Positions 42,101-49,598 of a DNA stretch of 64,000 nucleotides are shown here, piece after piece. Numbering within the stretch: the stretch's first letter is position 1; each line of letters starts with the position of its first letter. This DNA comes from Hymenobacter puniceus (GTDB lineage: Bacteria > Bacteroidota > Bacteroidia > Cytophagales > Hymenobacteraceae), in assembly GCF_014333525.1 (NCBI RefSeq), contig NZ_JACSCX010000010.1:1-64000 (forward strand), given 5' to 3'. The notes below the pieces were generated by a model. That model made no database searches. It worked only from the letters and a program-made list of their open reading frames with translations, and was not told the DNA's origin. The position numbers and the translations under genes are program-made.

Positions 42101-43453
42101 ATGCCCACCGGAACCCTGCTGATCATCGACGACGAAACCAGTTTGCGCCAGATGCTGGCCCGAGTGCTGGAGTTGGAAGACTACACCGTGCTGCAGGCCC
42201 CCGATGCCCGTCGCGGCCTGGAAACGCTGCGCCAGCACGCCGAGGACGTATTGGTGGTGCTGAGCGACGTGAAGCTGCCCGACGGCTACGGCCTCGACCT
42301 GCTGCCGCGCTACCGGCAGCTGGCCCCCCTGGCCGAAGTCATTCTGATGACGGCCTACGGGACCATCCCCGACGGCGTGCGGGCCATGAAGGAAGGTGCC
42401 TTCGACTACCTGACCAAGGGCGACTCCGACGACCAGCTGCTGGTGGTAGTGGAGCGCGCCGCCGAAAAAGCCCGCCTGCAGCGCCGCGTGGCCGACCTGG
42501 AAAAGAAAGTGGGCGCCCAATACAGCTTCGACAGCATGATCGGCCGCTCCCAGGCGCTGCTGCAGGCCCGCAAGCTGGCCGAGCGCGCCGCCCCCACCGA
42601 CAGCACCGTGCTGCTGGAAGGCCCCACCGGCGCGGGCAAAGAGCTGTTTGCCCAGGCCATTCACCAAGCCAGTCCGCGCCGCAGCAAGCCGTTCGTGGCC
42701 GTGAACTGCTCGGCTTTCCCCAAGGATTTGCTGGAATCGGAGCTGTTTGGTTACAAGAAGGGCGCGTTTACGGGCGCGCTGACGGACAAGAAAGGGTTGC
42801 TGGAAGAAGCCAACGGCGGCACCTTGTTCCTGGACGAAATCGGGGAGCTGGAGCTGAATGTGCAGGCCAAGTTCCTGCGGGTGCTCGAAACCCAGCAGTT
42901 CACCAAGCTCGGCGACACCCGGCCCACCAACGTGAACGTGCGCATTGTGGCCGCCACCAACCGTAACCTACGCCAGGAAGCCGAAGCCGGCCACTTCCGG
43001 CCCGATTTATACTACCGGCTGGCCGTGTTTACGGTGCCGGTGCCGGGCCTGAACGAGCGGCGCGAGGATGTGCCCCTACTGGCCGAATACTTCCTCCAAT
43101 TCTTCGCCGGCAAGCTGCGCCGCCGCCTGCGCGGCCTCGAGCCCGAGGTACTGGAGCAGCTGCGCCGCCACGACTGGCGCGGCAACGTGCGGGAGCTGAA
43201 AAACGTGCTGGAGCGCGCCGCCATCCTCGCCGACGGCGACACGCTCACCACCGACGACCTGCCCGCCGAGTTCCACTACCTGCCCGCCGCCCCCACCACC
43301 GACGAAGCCTCCGATAACAGCCTGCGCACCCTGGAAAAGCGCCAGATCCGGCAGGTGCTCCACGATACCGGCGGCAACAAAATGGAAGCCGCCCGCCAGC
43401 TCGGCATCGGCACCAAAACCCTCTACCGCAAAATCCAGGAGTACGGGCTGTAG
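42101..43453 (+). CDS. NtrC-type sigma-54-dependent response regulator (kdp-linked)
   Basis: The 450-aa protein has a receiver domain (1 to about 120, phosphoacceptor Asp56 in VVLSDVKLP). An AAA+ sigma-54 activator domain follows (about 145-370), with Walker A GPTGAGKE and the sigma-54 contact loop GAFTGA. A Fis-type helix-turn-helix ends it (GNKMEAARQLGIGTKTLYRKI). It precedes the kdp genes, where other bacteria have the winged-helix KdpE, so it probably drives kdp expression. The likely partner kinases are at 50939 and 52270. ATG 42101 chosen. Confidence 0.93.
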   Translation: MPTGTLLIIDDETSLRQMLARVLELEDYTVLQAPDARRGLETLRQHAEDVLVVLSDVKLPDGYGLDLLPRYRQLAPLAEVILMTAYGTIPDGVRAMKEGAFDYLTKGDSDDQLLVVVERAAEKARLQRRVADLEKKVGAQYSFDSMIGRSQALLQARKLAERAAPTDSTVLLEGPTGAGKELFAQAIHQASPRRSKPFVAVNCSAFPKDLLESELFGYKKGAFTGALTDKKGLLEEANGGTLFLDEIGELELNVQAKFLRVLETQQFTKLGDTRPTNVNVRIVAATNRNLRQEAEAGHFRPDLYYRLAVFTVPVPGLNERREDVPLLAEYFLQFFAGKLRRRLRGLEPEVLEQLRRHDWRGNVRELKNVLERAAILADGDTLTTDDLPAEFHYLPAAPTTDEASDNSLRTLEKRQIRQVLHDTGGNKMEAARQLGIGTKTLYRKIQEYGL

Positions 43454-43487
43454 AGACGCAACATCTTGCGTCTCGTCGTTGAACGAC
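43450..43487. repeat. Palindromic element, GTAGAGACGC family
   Basis: GTAGAGACGCAACATCTTGC and GTCTCGTCGTTGAACGAC. The regulator's stop codon TAG (43451-43453) is made of this repeat's first bases. The same family is nested in the paaJ-paaZ gap. Confidence 0.7.
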
Positions 43488-43498
43488 GCCGCCTGCGT

Positions 43499-43575
43499 CC
43501 CAGGGCTGAAGCCCTGGGCTACGTAGTGCCCGCCCGTCCTCACTCACTAACCCAGGGCTTCAGCCCTGGGGCTAT
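43499..43575. repeat. Palindromic element, CCCAGGGCTGAAGCCCTGGG family
   Basis: CCCAGGGCTGAAGCCCTGGG at the left and CCCAGGGCTTCAGCCCTGGG at the right: each half is itself a palindrome, and the halves mirror each other. A related sequence is the core of the elements at 19846 and 35557. Confidence 0.8.
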
Positions 43576-43593
43576 AAGGACCGGCACCCCACC

Positions 43594-43644
43594 AAACCGG
43601 GTTATTCTGACCGCCACACCGGGTCAGAATGACCCAGTTTTTTT
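43594..43644 (+). terminator. Terminator of the response regulator gene
   Basis: AAACCGGGTTATTCTGACC pairs with GGGTCAGAATGACCCAGTTT with small mismatches, followed by a T tract. Confidence 0.8.
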
Positions 43645-43685
43645 GTGCCCGGAGCGCGGGGTGGGAGAGTGATGAAAATATTTTT

Positions 43686-43700
43686 ATCTGATAATCAGAT
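43686..43700. promoter_or_regulatory. Candidate activator-binding palindrome
   Basis: ATCTGAT-A-ATCAGAT is a perfect 7-bp inverted repeat in a locally AT-rich stretch. It lies 35 bp upstream of the sigma-54-like promoter and may be the binding site of the NtrC-type regulator. Confidence 0.5.
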
Positions 43701-43734
43701 TGATGTAGCGAAAGTGGTGGTGAGTAGCTGGATG

Positions 43735-43750
43735 TGGGCCCGGATTGGCA
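43735..43750 (+). promoter_or_regulatory. Candidate sigma-54 promoter of the kdp operon
   Basis: TGGGCCCGGATTGGCA has GG and GC exactly 10 bases apart, the invariant -24/-12 spacing, plus the TGG and TTGGCA parts. It matches the consensus TGGCAC-N5-TTGCA only partly. Context (GAFTGA regulator upstream, kdp downstream) supports it. Confidence 0.45.
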
Positions 43751-43893
43751 AGAAGCCGCCCGAGCCATTCGTCGATTCGGCAAACGGACCGAACCGGGGC
43801 CGGTGCTGGGGTGCCTGACAACCAGCCCAGCGCCATGCCCCGCCGACGCACGGCTCACTCACGGACCCGCTCCACTTCTTTTCATCTCGTCAG

Positions 43894-44247
43894 ATGACTT
43901 CTTCTTCCGAAACCGCCACCCTGCTGCTGGAAAGCTTCCCCGAACTGGGGGCGGAACTGCAGGTGCCGGCCACGCGCCAGAGCCTGTACCGGCAGCTGAG
44001 CTGCTTTGCCACCTTCACCCGCGAAGCCGCCGAGGCCGGCCAACTGGCCCTGCTCAAGCGCTGCTTCGAGGTGGCCGACCGCCTGCTGCGCCAGGGCGAC
44101 GCTTACCTGGCCCGCGCCATCGAAAACGTGTACCTGCACTGCCTGCACCTCGATGGCAGTACCTACGGCAACCAGCTGGCCCGCCAGCTCATGCCCAGCC
44201 GCCTCTACCAGACTTATCACTATCCGCACACCACCATGCTGCCCTAG
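43894..44247 (+). CDS. Conserved hypothetical protein of kdp loci (possibly DUF7674)
   Basis: The 117-aa protein is helical and soluble, with LLESFPELGAELQ, a variable linker, and LLKRCFEVADRLLRQGDAYL then AIENVYLHCLHL. I recall proteins of this pattern (helical, CF.lAe.L...G) before kdpF in other Bacteroidota, perhaps the DUF7674 family. Function is unknown. It is the first gene after the candidate sigma-54 promoter. Confidence 0.78.
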   Translation: MTSSSETATLLLESFPELGAELQVPATRQSLYRQLSCFATFTREAAEAGQLALLKRCFEVADRLLRQGDAYLARAIENVYLHCLHLDGSTYGNQLARQLMPSRLYQTYHYPHTTMLP

Positions 44248-44271
44248 GGCCGCTGCTTTTCCGCCTTGCCA

Positions 44272-44367
44272 ATGGCTCCGCTCCTGATGATTCCCGTGCT
44301 CACGGCCGCCGGCCTGGCCGGTTTCTGGCTCTTCTACAAGTCCGTCGATTTCTTCGACCAGATCTAA
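44272..44367 (+). CDS. Microprotein with one membrane helix (31 aa), upstream of kdpF
   Basis: The frame from ATG 44272 encodes a hydrophobic helix (MIPVLTAAGLAGFWLFYKSV) with an acidic end (DFFDQI). An internal ATG at 44287 is an alternative start. It lies between the hypothetical gene and kdpF, 12 bp before kdpF. It is not KdpF itself; perhaps a second small Kdp subunit. Confidence 0.6.
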   Translation: MAPLLMIPVLTAAGLAGFWLFYKSVDFFDQI

Positions 44368-44379
44368 CCCCGTCGCGCC

Positions 44380-44460
44380 ATGATGGTCACCCTGTTTTTC
44401 CTCTCCCTCGCCACGTTCGGCTACCTCTGCTACGTGCTGCTGCGCCCGGAGCGCTTCTAG
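44380..44460 (+). CDS. kdpF: K+-transporting ATPase small subunit KdpF
   Basis: KdpF is the small membrane peptide that stabilises the KdpABC complex. The 26-aa product, MMVTLFFLSLATFGYLCYVL then LRPERF, has the one helix and the YLxYxLxxPExF ending characteristic of KdpF. A second ATG three bases in is equally possible. It is followed by a short-word repeat and then kdpA. Confidence 0.85.
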   Translation: MMVTLFFLSLATFGYLCYVLLRPERF

Positions 44461-44582
44461 TTGTCAGTTGCTGGTTGTCAGTTGTCAGGCGCTGGTTATC
44501 AAGCGGTTTATCCTGCCTGATAACGATAAAGTCGACAACTGACAACGAATAACTAGCAACTGACAACCAATAACTGACAACT
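44461..44582. repeat. Short-word palindrome between kdpF and kdpA
   Basis: TTGTCAGTTGCTGGTTGTCA and GTTGTCAGG at the left mirror CAACTGACAACGAATAAC, CAACTGACAACC and AACTGACAACTC at the right. It begins at the kdpF stop and ends 8 bp before the kdpA start. Confidence 0.85.
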
Positions 44583-44590
44583 CACCGAAA

Positions 44591-46291
44591 ATGAACAACG
44601 AACTACTCAGCATCGGCGGAATATACCTCGTTACGCTGGTGCTGGCCCTGCCGCTGGGCGCGTATCTGGCCCGGGTGTTCCGGGGCGAAAAGAACCTGCT
44701 CGACTTCATGCGGCCCGTCGAGAATGGCATCTACCGGCTTTCGGGCATTGATGCCCGCCGCGAGATGACGTGGCAGCAGCACATGGTGGCGCTGCTCACC
44801 ATCAACTTGGTGTGGTTCCTGCTGGCCATGCTGGTGCTGTGCACCCAGGGCAGCCTGCCGCTCAACCCCGACGGCAACCCCTCGATGTCGCCTGACTTGG
44901 CCTTCAACACGGCCATTTCCTTCCTGGTGAACTGCAACCTGCAGCACTATTCCGGCGAGTCGGGCCTGTCGTACCTCTCGCAGATTATGGTGATTACCTT
45001 TCTGCAGTTTGTGAGTGCCGCTACCGGCATTGCGGCGGCCGTGGTGGTGTTCAACGCCCTCCAGACGCGCACCACCGAGAAGCTGGGCAACTTCTACGAC
45101 TACTTTGTGAAGAGCCTCACCCGCCTGCTGCTGCCTGGTTCGCTGCTGATTGCCCTCATCCTGGCCTTCAACGGCACGCCCATGACGCTGCAGGGCAAGC
45201 AGGAGCTGATTTCTTTGCAGGGCGATTCGGTGGCCGTGAGCCGCGGGCCGGTGGCCGCCATGGTGGCCATTAAGGAGCTGGGTACCAACGGGGGCGGTTT
45301 CTACGGCGCCAACTCGGCCCACCCCCTCGAAAACCCCAACTTTATCACCAACGCCGTCGAGAATATTGCCCTGGTGATTATCCCGATTGCCATGGTGTTT
45401 GCGCTGGGCTTCTACCTGAAGCGCCGCAAGCTGGCCTACATGATTTTTGGGGTGATGACGGTGGGTTTCGTGGCCCTGCTGGCCCCCACGGTGTACTATG
45501 AGATGCACGGTAACCCCGCCATTGCCAAGCTCGGCGTCGACCAGGCGCTGGGGGCCATGGAGGGCAAGGAAATCCGCCTCGGAGCGGCGGCTTCGGCCTA
45601 CTGGAGCATCACCAACACCATCATTAGCTGCGGCTCGGTGAACTCCATGCACGACTCGTTTATGCCGATTTCGGGCATGAGCCAGATGCTGGGCATGATG
45701 ACCAACGCCTTCTATGGCGGCTGCGGCGTGGGTTTGCTCAACTTCTTCGCCTACCTGATTATTGCCGTGTTCATTGCCGGCCTGATGGTGGGCCGCACGC
45801 CCGAGTTGCTGGGCAAGAAGATTGAGGCCCGCGAGATGAAAATTGCCGTCATCGTGACGCTGCTGCACCCGCTGCTGATTCTGGCGGGCACGGCCCTCAC
45901 GGCTCACCTCTACGCCGGCAACCCCACCGAGTACAGCGGCTGGCTGGCCAACCCCGGCTACCACGGTTTCTCTGAGATGCTGTATGAGTTCACCTCCGCC
46001 TCGGCCAACAACGGCTCCGGCTTCGAGGGCCTCGGCGACAACACGCCGTGGTGGAACATCAGCACGGGCGTGGTGCTGCTGCTGGCCCGCTTCCTGCCCA
46101 TTGTGGGCCCGGTAGCCATTGCCGGCCTGCTGGCCCGCAAGAAGTACGTGCCCGAAAGTGCCGGTACCCTGCCCGCCGACACGGCCACCTTCGGGGTGAT
46201 GGTGCTGGCCGTCATCGTCATCATTGCCGCCCTGGCCTTCTTCCCGGCCCTGGCCCTAGGCCCGCTGGCCGAGCATTTCTCGCTGTACTAA
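44591..46291 (+). CDS. kdpA: K+-transporting ATPase channel subunit KdpA
   Basis: KdpA is the K+ channel-like subunit of the high-affinity Kdp pump in the inner membrane. The 566-aa protein (usual length) has ten predicted helices and the four selectivity-filter loops, including FLVNCNLQHYSGE, GTNGGGFYGANSAHPLENP, and FTSASANNGSGFEGL. Start ATG 44591 follows a repeat without a ribosome binding site. Confidence 0.97.
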   Translation: MNNELLSIGGIYLVTLVLALPLGAYLARVFRGEKNLLDFMRPVENGIYRLSGIDARREMTWQQHMVALLTINLVWFLLAMLVLCTQGSLPLNPDGNPSMSPDLAFNTAISFLVNCNLQHYSGESGLSYLSQIMVITFLQFVSAATGIAAAVVVFNALQTRTTEKLGNFYDYFVKSLTRLLLPGSLLIALILAFNGTPMTLQGKQELISLQGDSVAVSRGPVAAMVAIKELGTNGGGFYGANSAHPLENPNFITNAVENIALVIIPIAMVFALGFYLKRRKLAYMIFGVMTVGFVALLAPTVYYEMHGNPAIAKLGVDQALGAMEGKEIRLGAAASAYWSITNTIISCGSVNSMHDSFMPISGMSQMLGMMTNAFYGGCGVGLLNFFAYLIIAVFIAGLMVGRTPELLGKKIEAREMKIAVIVTLLHPLLILAGTALTAHLYAGNPTEYSGWLANPGYHGFSEMLYEFTSASANNGSGFEGLGDNTPWWNISTGVVLLLARFLPIVGPVAIAGLLARKKYVPESAGTLPADTATFGVMVLAVIVIIAALAFFPALALGPLAEHFSLY

Positions 46292-46299
46292 CCTGCTTT

Positions 46300-46439
46300 A
46301 GAGCTTAGAAGTGAGAACTGAGAGCTTAGAATTCAGAGGTGATAACCAAAATCGTGGTTTGTATTCATCTCTGCTGCCGAGCCCTGAGTTCTAAAATATC
46401 ACCTCTAAGTTCTCATTTCTAAGCTCTGAGTTCTAAAAT
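46300..46439. repeat. Short-word palindrome between kdpA and kdpB
   Basis: GAGCTTAGAAGTGAGAACTG, AGAGCTTAGAATTCAGAGGT and GATA at the left mirror TATCACCTCTAAGTTCTCAT and TTCTAAGCTCTGAGTTCTAA at the right. It ends 3 bp before the kdpB start codon. Confidence 0.88.
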
Positions 46440-46442
46440 CTC

Positions 46443-48491
46443 ATGTCAACTAAATCCCAATCTCTCTTTCAACCCGCGCTGGTGTCGGAGGCCGTGAAAC
46501 AGGCGTTCGTGAAGCTCGATCCGCGCATCATGTTCCGCAACCCGGTGATGTTCACCGTGGAAATCGGGACGGTGGTGATGCTGCTCGTGACGCTGGCGCT
46601 GCTGGTGAAGCCCGATGCCGCCCAGGGCTCGTTCGGCTACAACTTCACCGTGTTTGTGGTGCTGTTCCTGACGCTGCTGTTCGCCAACTTCGCCGAGGCC
46701 ATTGCCGAAGCCCGCGGCAAGGCCCAGGCCGAAAGTCTGCGCAAAACCCGCGAGGAAACGCCCGCCCGCGTACTCGATGCCAACGGCCAGGAGTCGTCGG
46801 TTTCTTCGTCTCAGCTCCAGAAAGGCCAGATTTTCCTAGTGGAAGCTGGCGAAATCATCCCCACCGACGGGGAGATTATCGAGGGCCTGGCCACCATTGA
46901 TGAGTCGGCCATTACGGGCGAGTCGGCCCCGGTGATTCGGGAGGCCGGCGGGGATAAGTCCAGCGTGACGGGCGGGACCAAGGTGCTGTCGGACCGCATT
47001 AAGGTGGTGGTGACGACGGCCCCCGGTGAGTCGTTCCTGGACAAGATGATTGCCCTGGTGGAAGGCGCTTCGCGGCAGAAAACGCCCAACGAAATTGCCC
47101 TCACCATTCTGCTGGCCGGGTTCACGCTGGTGTTTGTGCTGGTGTGCGTGACGCTGGCCCCGTTTGCCGAGTATTCTAAGACGCCCATTGCCATTTCGGC
47201 CTTCATTGCGCTGTTCGTGTGCCTGATTCCGACCACCATCGGCGGGCTGCTCTCGGCCATCGGCATTGCGGGCATGGACCGCGCTCTGCGCGCCAACGTC
47301 ATCACCAAAAGCGGCAAAGCCGTGGAAACGGCCGGCGACATCGACGTGCTGCTGCTCGACAAAACCGGCACCATCACCATCGGCAACCGCAAAGCCACCC
47401 ACTTCTGGCCCGCCCCCGGCATCACGGAGGCCCAGATGGTAGAGGCCGCCACCCTGGCCTCGCTCACCGACGAAACGCCCGAGGGCAAGAGCATCGTGGA
47501 GCTGGCCGGCGAAACCCGCCGCTCCGACGTGGCCGGTCTGCGCACCCGCCTGCAGGGCGCTGAGCTGATTAAGTTCACGGCCGAAACCCGCAGCTCGGGC
47601 GTGACGCTGCCCGATGGCACCCGCCTGCGTAAGGGCGCTTCCGATGCCATCCGGCAGCTGGCCGCCCGCGCCAACCAGCCCTTCCCCCAGGAAACCACCC
47701 AGCGCGTGGAAGCCATTGCCAGCAACGGCGGCACCCCGCTGGTGGTCAGCCAGAACGACCAGGTGCTGGGTGTGGTGGAGCTGCAGGACATCATCAAGCC
47801 CGGCATTCAGGAGCGGTTTGAGCGCCTGCGCAAAATGGGTATCAAAACGGTGATGGTAACCGGCGACAATCCGCTCACGGCCAAGTTCATTGCCGAAAAA
47901 GCCGGCGTGGATGACTTCATTGCCGAGGCCAAGCCCGAGGACAAGATGCAGTACATCCGCAACGAGCAGCAGCAGGGCCGCCTAGTGGCCATGATGGGCG
48001 ACGGCACCAACGACGCCCCCGCCCTGGCCCAGGCCGATGTGGGCGTGGCCATGAACTCGGGCACCCAGGCCGCCAAGGAAGCCGGCAACATGGTGGACCT
48101 CGACAACGACCCCACCAAGCTCATTGAGGTGGTGGAAATCGGGAAGCAGCTGCTGATGACGCGGGGCACGCTCACCACGTTCAGCATTGCCAACGACGTG
48201 GCCAAGTACTTCGCCATTGTGCCCGCGCTGTTCATGGTGGCCATTCCGGCCCTGGGCGCGCTCAACATCATGGGCCTGAAGTCGCCGCAGTCGGCCATAC
48301 TTTCGGCCGTGATTTTCAACGCCGTGATTATTCCGCTGCTGGTGCCGCTGGCGCTGCGCGGGGTGGCCTACAAGCCCATCGGGGCCTCGGCCCTGCTGCG
48401 CCGCAACCTGCTGGTGTACGGCCTGGGCGGCGTGATTGTGCCCTTCATTGGCATCAAGGTGATTGACTTGGTGGTGGGGCTGTTTTTGTAG
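46443..48491 (+). CDS. kdpB: K+-transporting ATPase catalytic subunit KdpB
   Basis: KdpB is the P-type ATPase subunit that energises K+ uptake. The 682-aa protein has the TGES motif (actuator domain), the phosphorylated Asp306 in [13 protein letters not shown], and [21 protein letters not shown] near the hinge. These are all canonical. Start ATG 46443. Confidence 0.97.
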   Translation: MSTKSQSLFQPALVSEAVKQAFVKLDPRIMFRNPVMFTVEIGTVVMLLVTLALLVKPDAAQGSFGYNFTVFVVLFLTLLFANFAEAIAEARGKAQAESLRKTREETPARVLDANGQESSVSSSQLQKGQIFLVEAGEIIPTDGEIIEGLATIDESAITGESAPVIREAGGDKSSVTGGTKVLSDRIKVVVTTAPGESFLDKMIALVEGASRQKTPNEIALTILLAGFTLVFVLVCVTLAPFAEYSKTPIAISAFIALFVCLIPTTIGGLLSAIGIAGMDRALRANVITKSGKAVETAGDIDVLLLDKTGTITIGNRKATHFWPAPGITEAQMVEAATLASLTDETPEGKSIVELAGETRRSDVAGLRTRLQGAELIKFTAETRSSGVTLPDGTRLRKGASDAIRQLAARANQPFPQETTQRVEAIASNGGTPLVVSQNDQVLGVVELQDIIKPGIQERFERLRKMGIKTVMVTGDNPLTAKFIAEKAGVDDFIAEAKPEDKMQYIRNEQQQGRLVAMMGDGTNDAPALAQADVGVAMNSGTQAAKEAGNMVDLDNDPTKLIEVVEIGKQLLMTRGTLTTFSIANDVAKYFAIVPALFMVAIPALGALNIMGLKSPQSAILSAVIFNAVIIPLLVPLALRGVAYKPIGASALLRRNLLVYGLGGVIVPFIGIKVIDLVVGLFL

Positions 48492-48517
48492 AAAGCTGAC
48501 GTTTGAACAGATAAAAA

Positions 48518-48629
48518 AGAACGTCATGCTGAGCGAAGCCGGAGGCGAAGTCGAAGCATCTCTACCGCAGTAGTATTCAATACCGATTCAACGAAGCGGT
48601 AGAGATGCTTCGACAAGCTCAGCATGACA
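48518..48629. repeat. Dispersed palindromic element between kdpB and kdpC
   Basis: AGAACGTCATGCTGAGCGAA at the left, CTTCGACAAGCTCAGCATGA at the right, with GTAGAGATGC-type inner arms. It ends 18 bp before the kdpC start. Confidence 0.9.
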
Positions 48630-48646
48630 GACAACACAAAATCAAC

Positions 48647-49207
48647 ATGAAACAGAACCTGCTTCCCGCATTCCGCCTGACCCTTGTGCTGCTGGTGGTG
48701 TGCTGCCTGATTTACCCCGCGTTGGTGTGGGCCGGCGCTCAGCTGGCCCCGGCCAGCGGGCAGGGCGAAACCATCAGCCACAAGGGCCGCGTGGTGGGCT
48801 ACGATAACGTGGGCCAGAACTTCACCCGGCCCGAGTATTTCCAGGGCCGCCCCTCGGCCGTGGACTACAACGCCGCCGGCTCGGCCGGCTCCAACAAAGG
48901 CCCTAGCAACCCCGATTACCTGGCTACCGTGCAGGCCCGCCTCGATACGTTCCTGGTGCAGAATCCCGGCGTAACCAAGGCCCAGGTGCCGGCCGAGCTG
49001 CTCACCGCCTCCGGCTCGGGCCTCGACCCGCACCTCTCGCCGGCCGCCGCCGCCGTGCAGGTAACCCGCGTGGCCCGGGCGCGCAACCTAGAAGTGGCCA
49101 AAGTGCAGGCCCTGGTGACGGAGCACACCCAGCACAGCGCCTTCGGCCCCGACCGGGTGAATGTGCTGCGCCTGAACGTGGCCCTCGACGCCCTGCAGAA
49201 CCGCTAG
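48647..49207 (+). CDS. kdpC: K+-transporting ATPase subunit KdpC
   Basis: KdpC completes the KdpFABC complex. The 186-aa protein has one N-terminal helix (about 8-28) followed by the exported domain with FTRPEYFQGRPSA, GSAGSNKGPSNPDYL and SGSGLDPHLSPAAA, all KdpC hallmarks. ATG 48647 chosen; upstream frame is repeat. Confidence 0.96.
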   Translation: MKQNLLPAFRLTLVLLVVCCLIYPALVWAGAQLAPASGQGETISHKGRVVGYDNVGQNFTRPEYFQGRPSAVDYNAAGSAGSNKGPSNPDYLATVQARLDTFLVQNPGVTKAQVPAELLTASGSGLDPHLSPAAAAVQVTRVARARNLEVAKVQALVTEHTQHSAFGPDRVNVLRLNVALDALQNR

Positions 49208-49210
49208 CCG

Positions 49211-49345
49211 ATGGCTGCTTCCGCGCACCGGGCCCGCGCCCACTGGCGGCTGCGGGCCCACCGGCACCGCGGCCGCCGCTTCCGCCCCGGCTACACCCTG
49301 CTGGCCCTGGCGCTGCTGTGGCTGCTGCTGCAACTGGTAGCCTGA
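49211..49345 (+). CDS. Small basic membrane protein (44 aa) after kdpC
   Basis: The frame starts 3 bp after the kdpC stop and encodes an Arg/His-rich N-terminus (MAASAHRARAHWRLRAHRHR) and a hydrophobic tail helix (YTLLALALLWLLLQLVA). It looks like a tail-anchored microprotein. Compositional bias could create such an ORF by chance, so the call is tentative. Confidence 0.45.
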   Translation: MAASAHRARAHWRLRAHRHRGRRFRPGYTLLALALLWLLLQLVA

Positions 49346-49355
49346 GCCAGTAGCC

Positions 49356-49440
49356 AGTAGCGCGAACTGTGTAGTTCGCGCCCCCCGTGCCGTTGCAACG
49401 ATTGTCGTTCTGGGGCGCGAACTACACAGTTCGCGCTACT
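49356..49440. repeat. Palindrome with perfect 29-bp arms
   Basis: AGTAGCGCGAACTGTGTAGT and TCGCGCCCC form the left arm; the right arm is its exact complement. Each arm is itself nearly palindromic (CGCGAACT/AGTTCGCG). Loop of about 27 nt. Confidence 0.92.
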
Positions 49441-49598
49441 GCCTCCCGGCCCGATTTTGTTGCTTTACATCCTCAATTCCGTATTACTTCCCCGCCACCC
49501 GCCTGATCAAAAAACGTCAGGCTCCCCCTCTCCCCGAGGCTTCGCGCATCAAGCGAACCGGGGGCCGGGGGGAGGTCCTCCGCATTCTTTCTCTCCCC

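Larger units (their letters stand above)
43454..43893. other. Repeat-rich regulatory gap before the kdp genes
   Basis: The 440-bp gap contains two palindromic repeats, a terminator, an AT palindrome and a sigma-54-like promoter, each listed separately. No coding region is supported. Confidence 0.6.

Noticed and set aside
43734-44552. A 272-aa plus-strand ORF
   Set aside because: It is a Pro/Arg/Ala-rich shadow of the hypothetical kdp gene and kdpF in another frame; it contains no family features.
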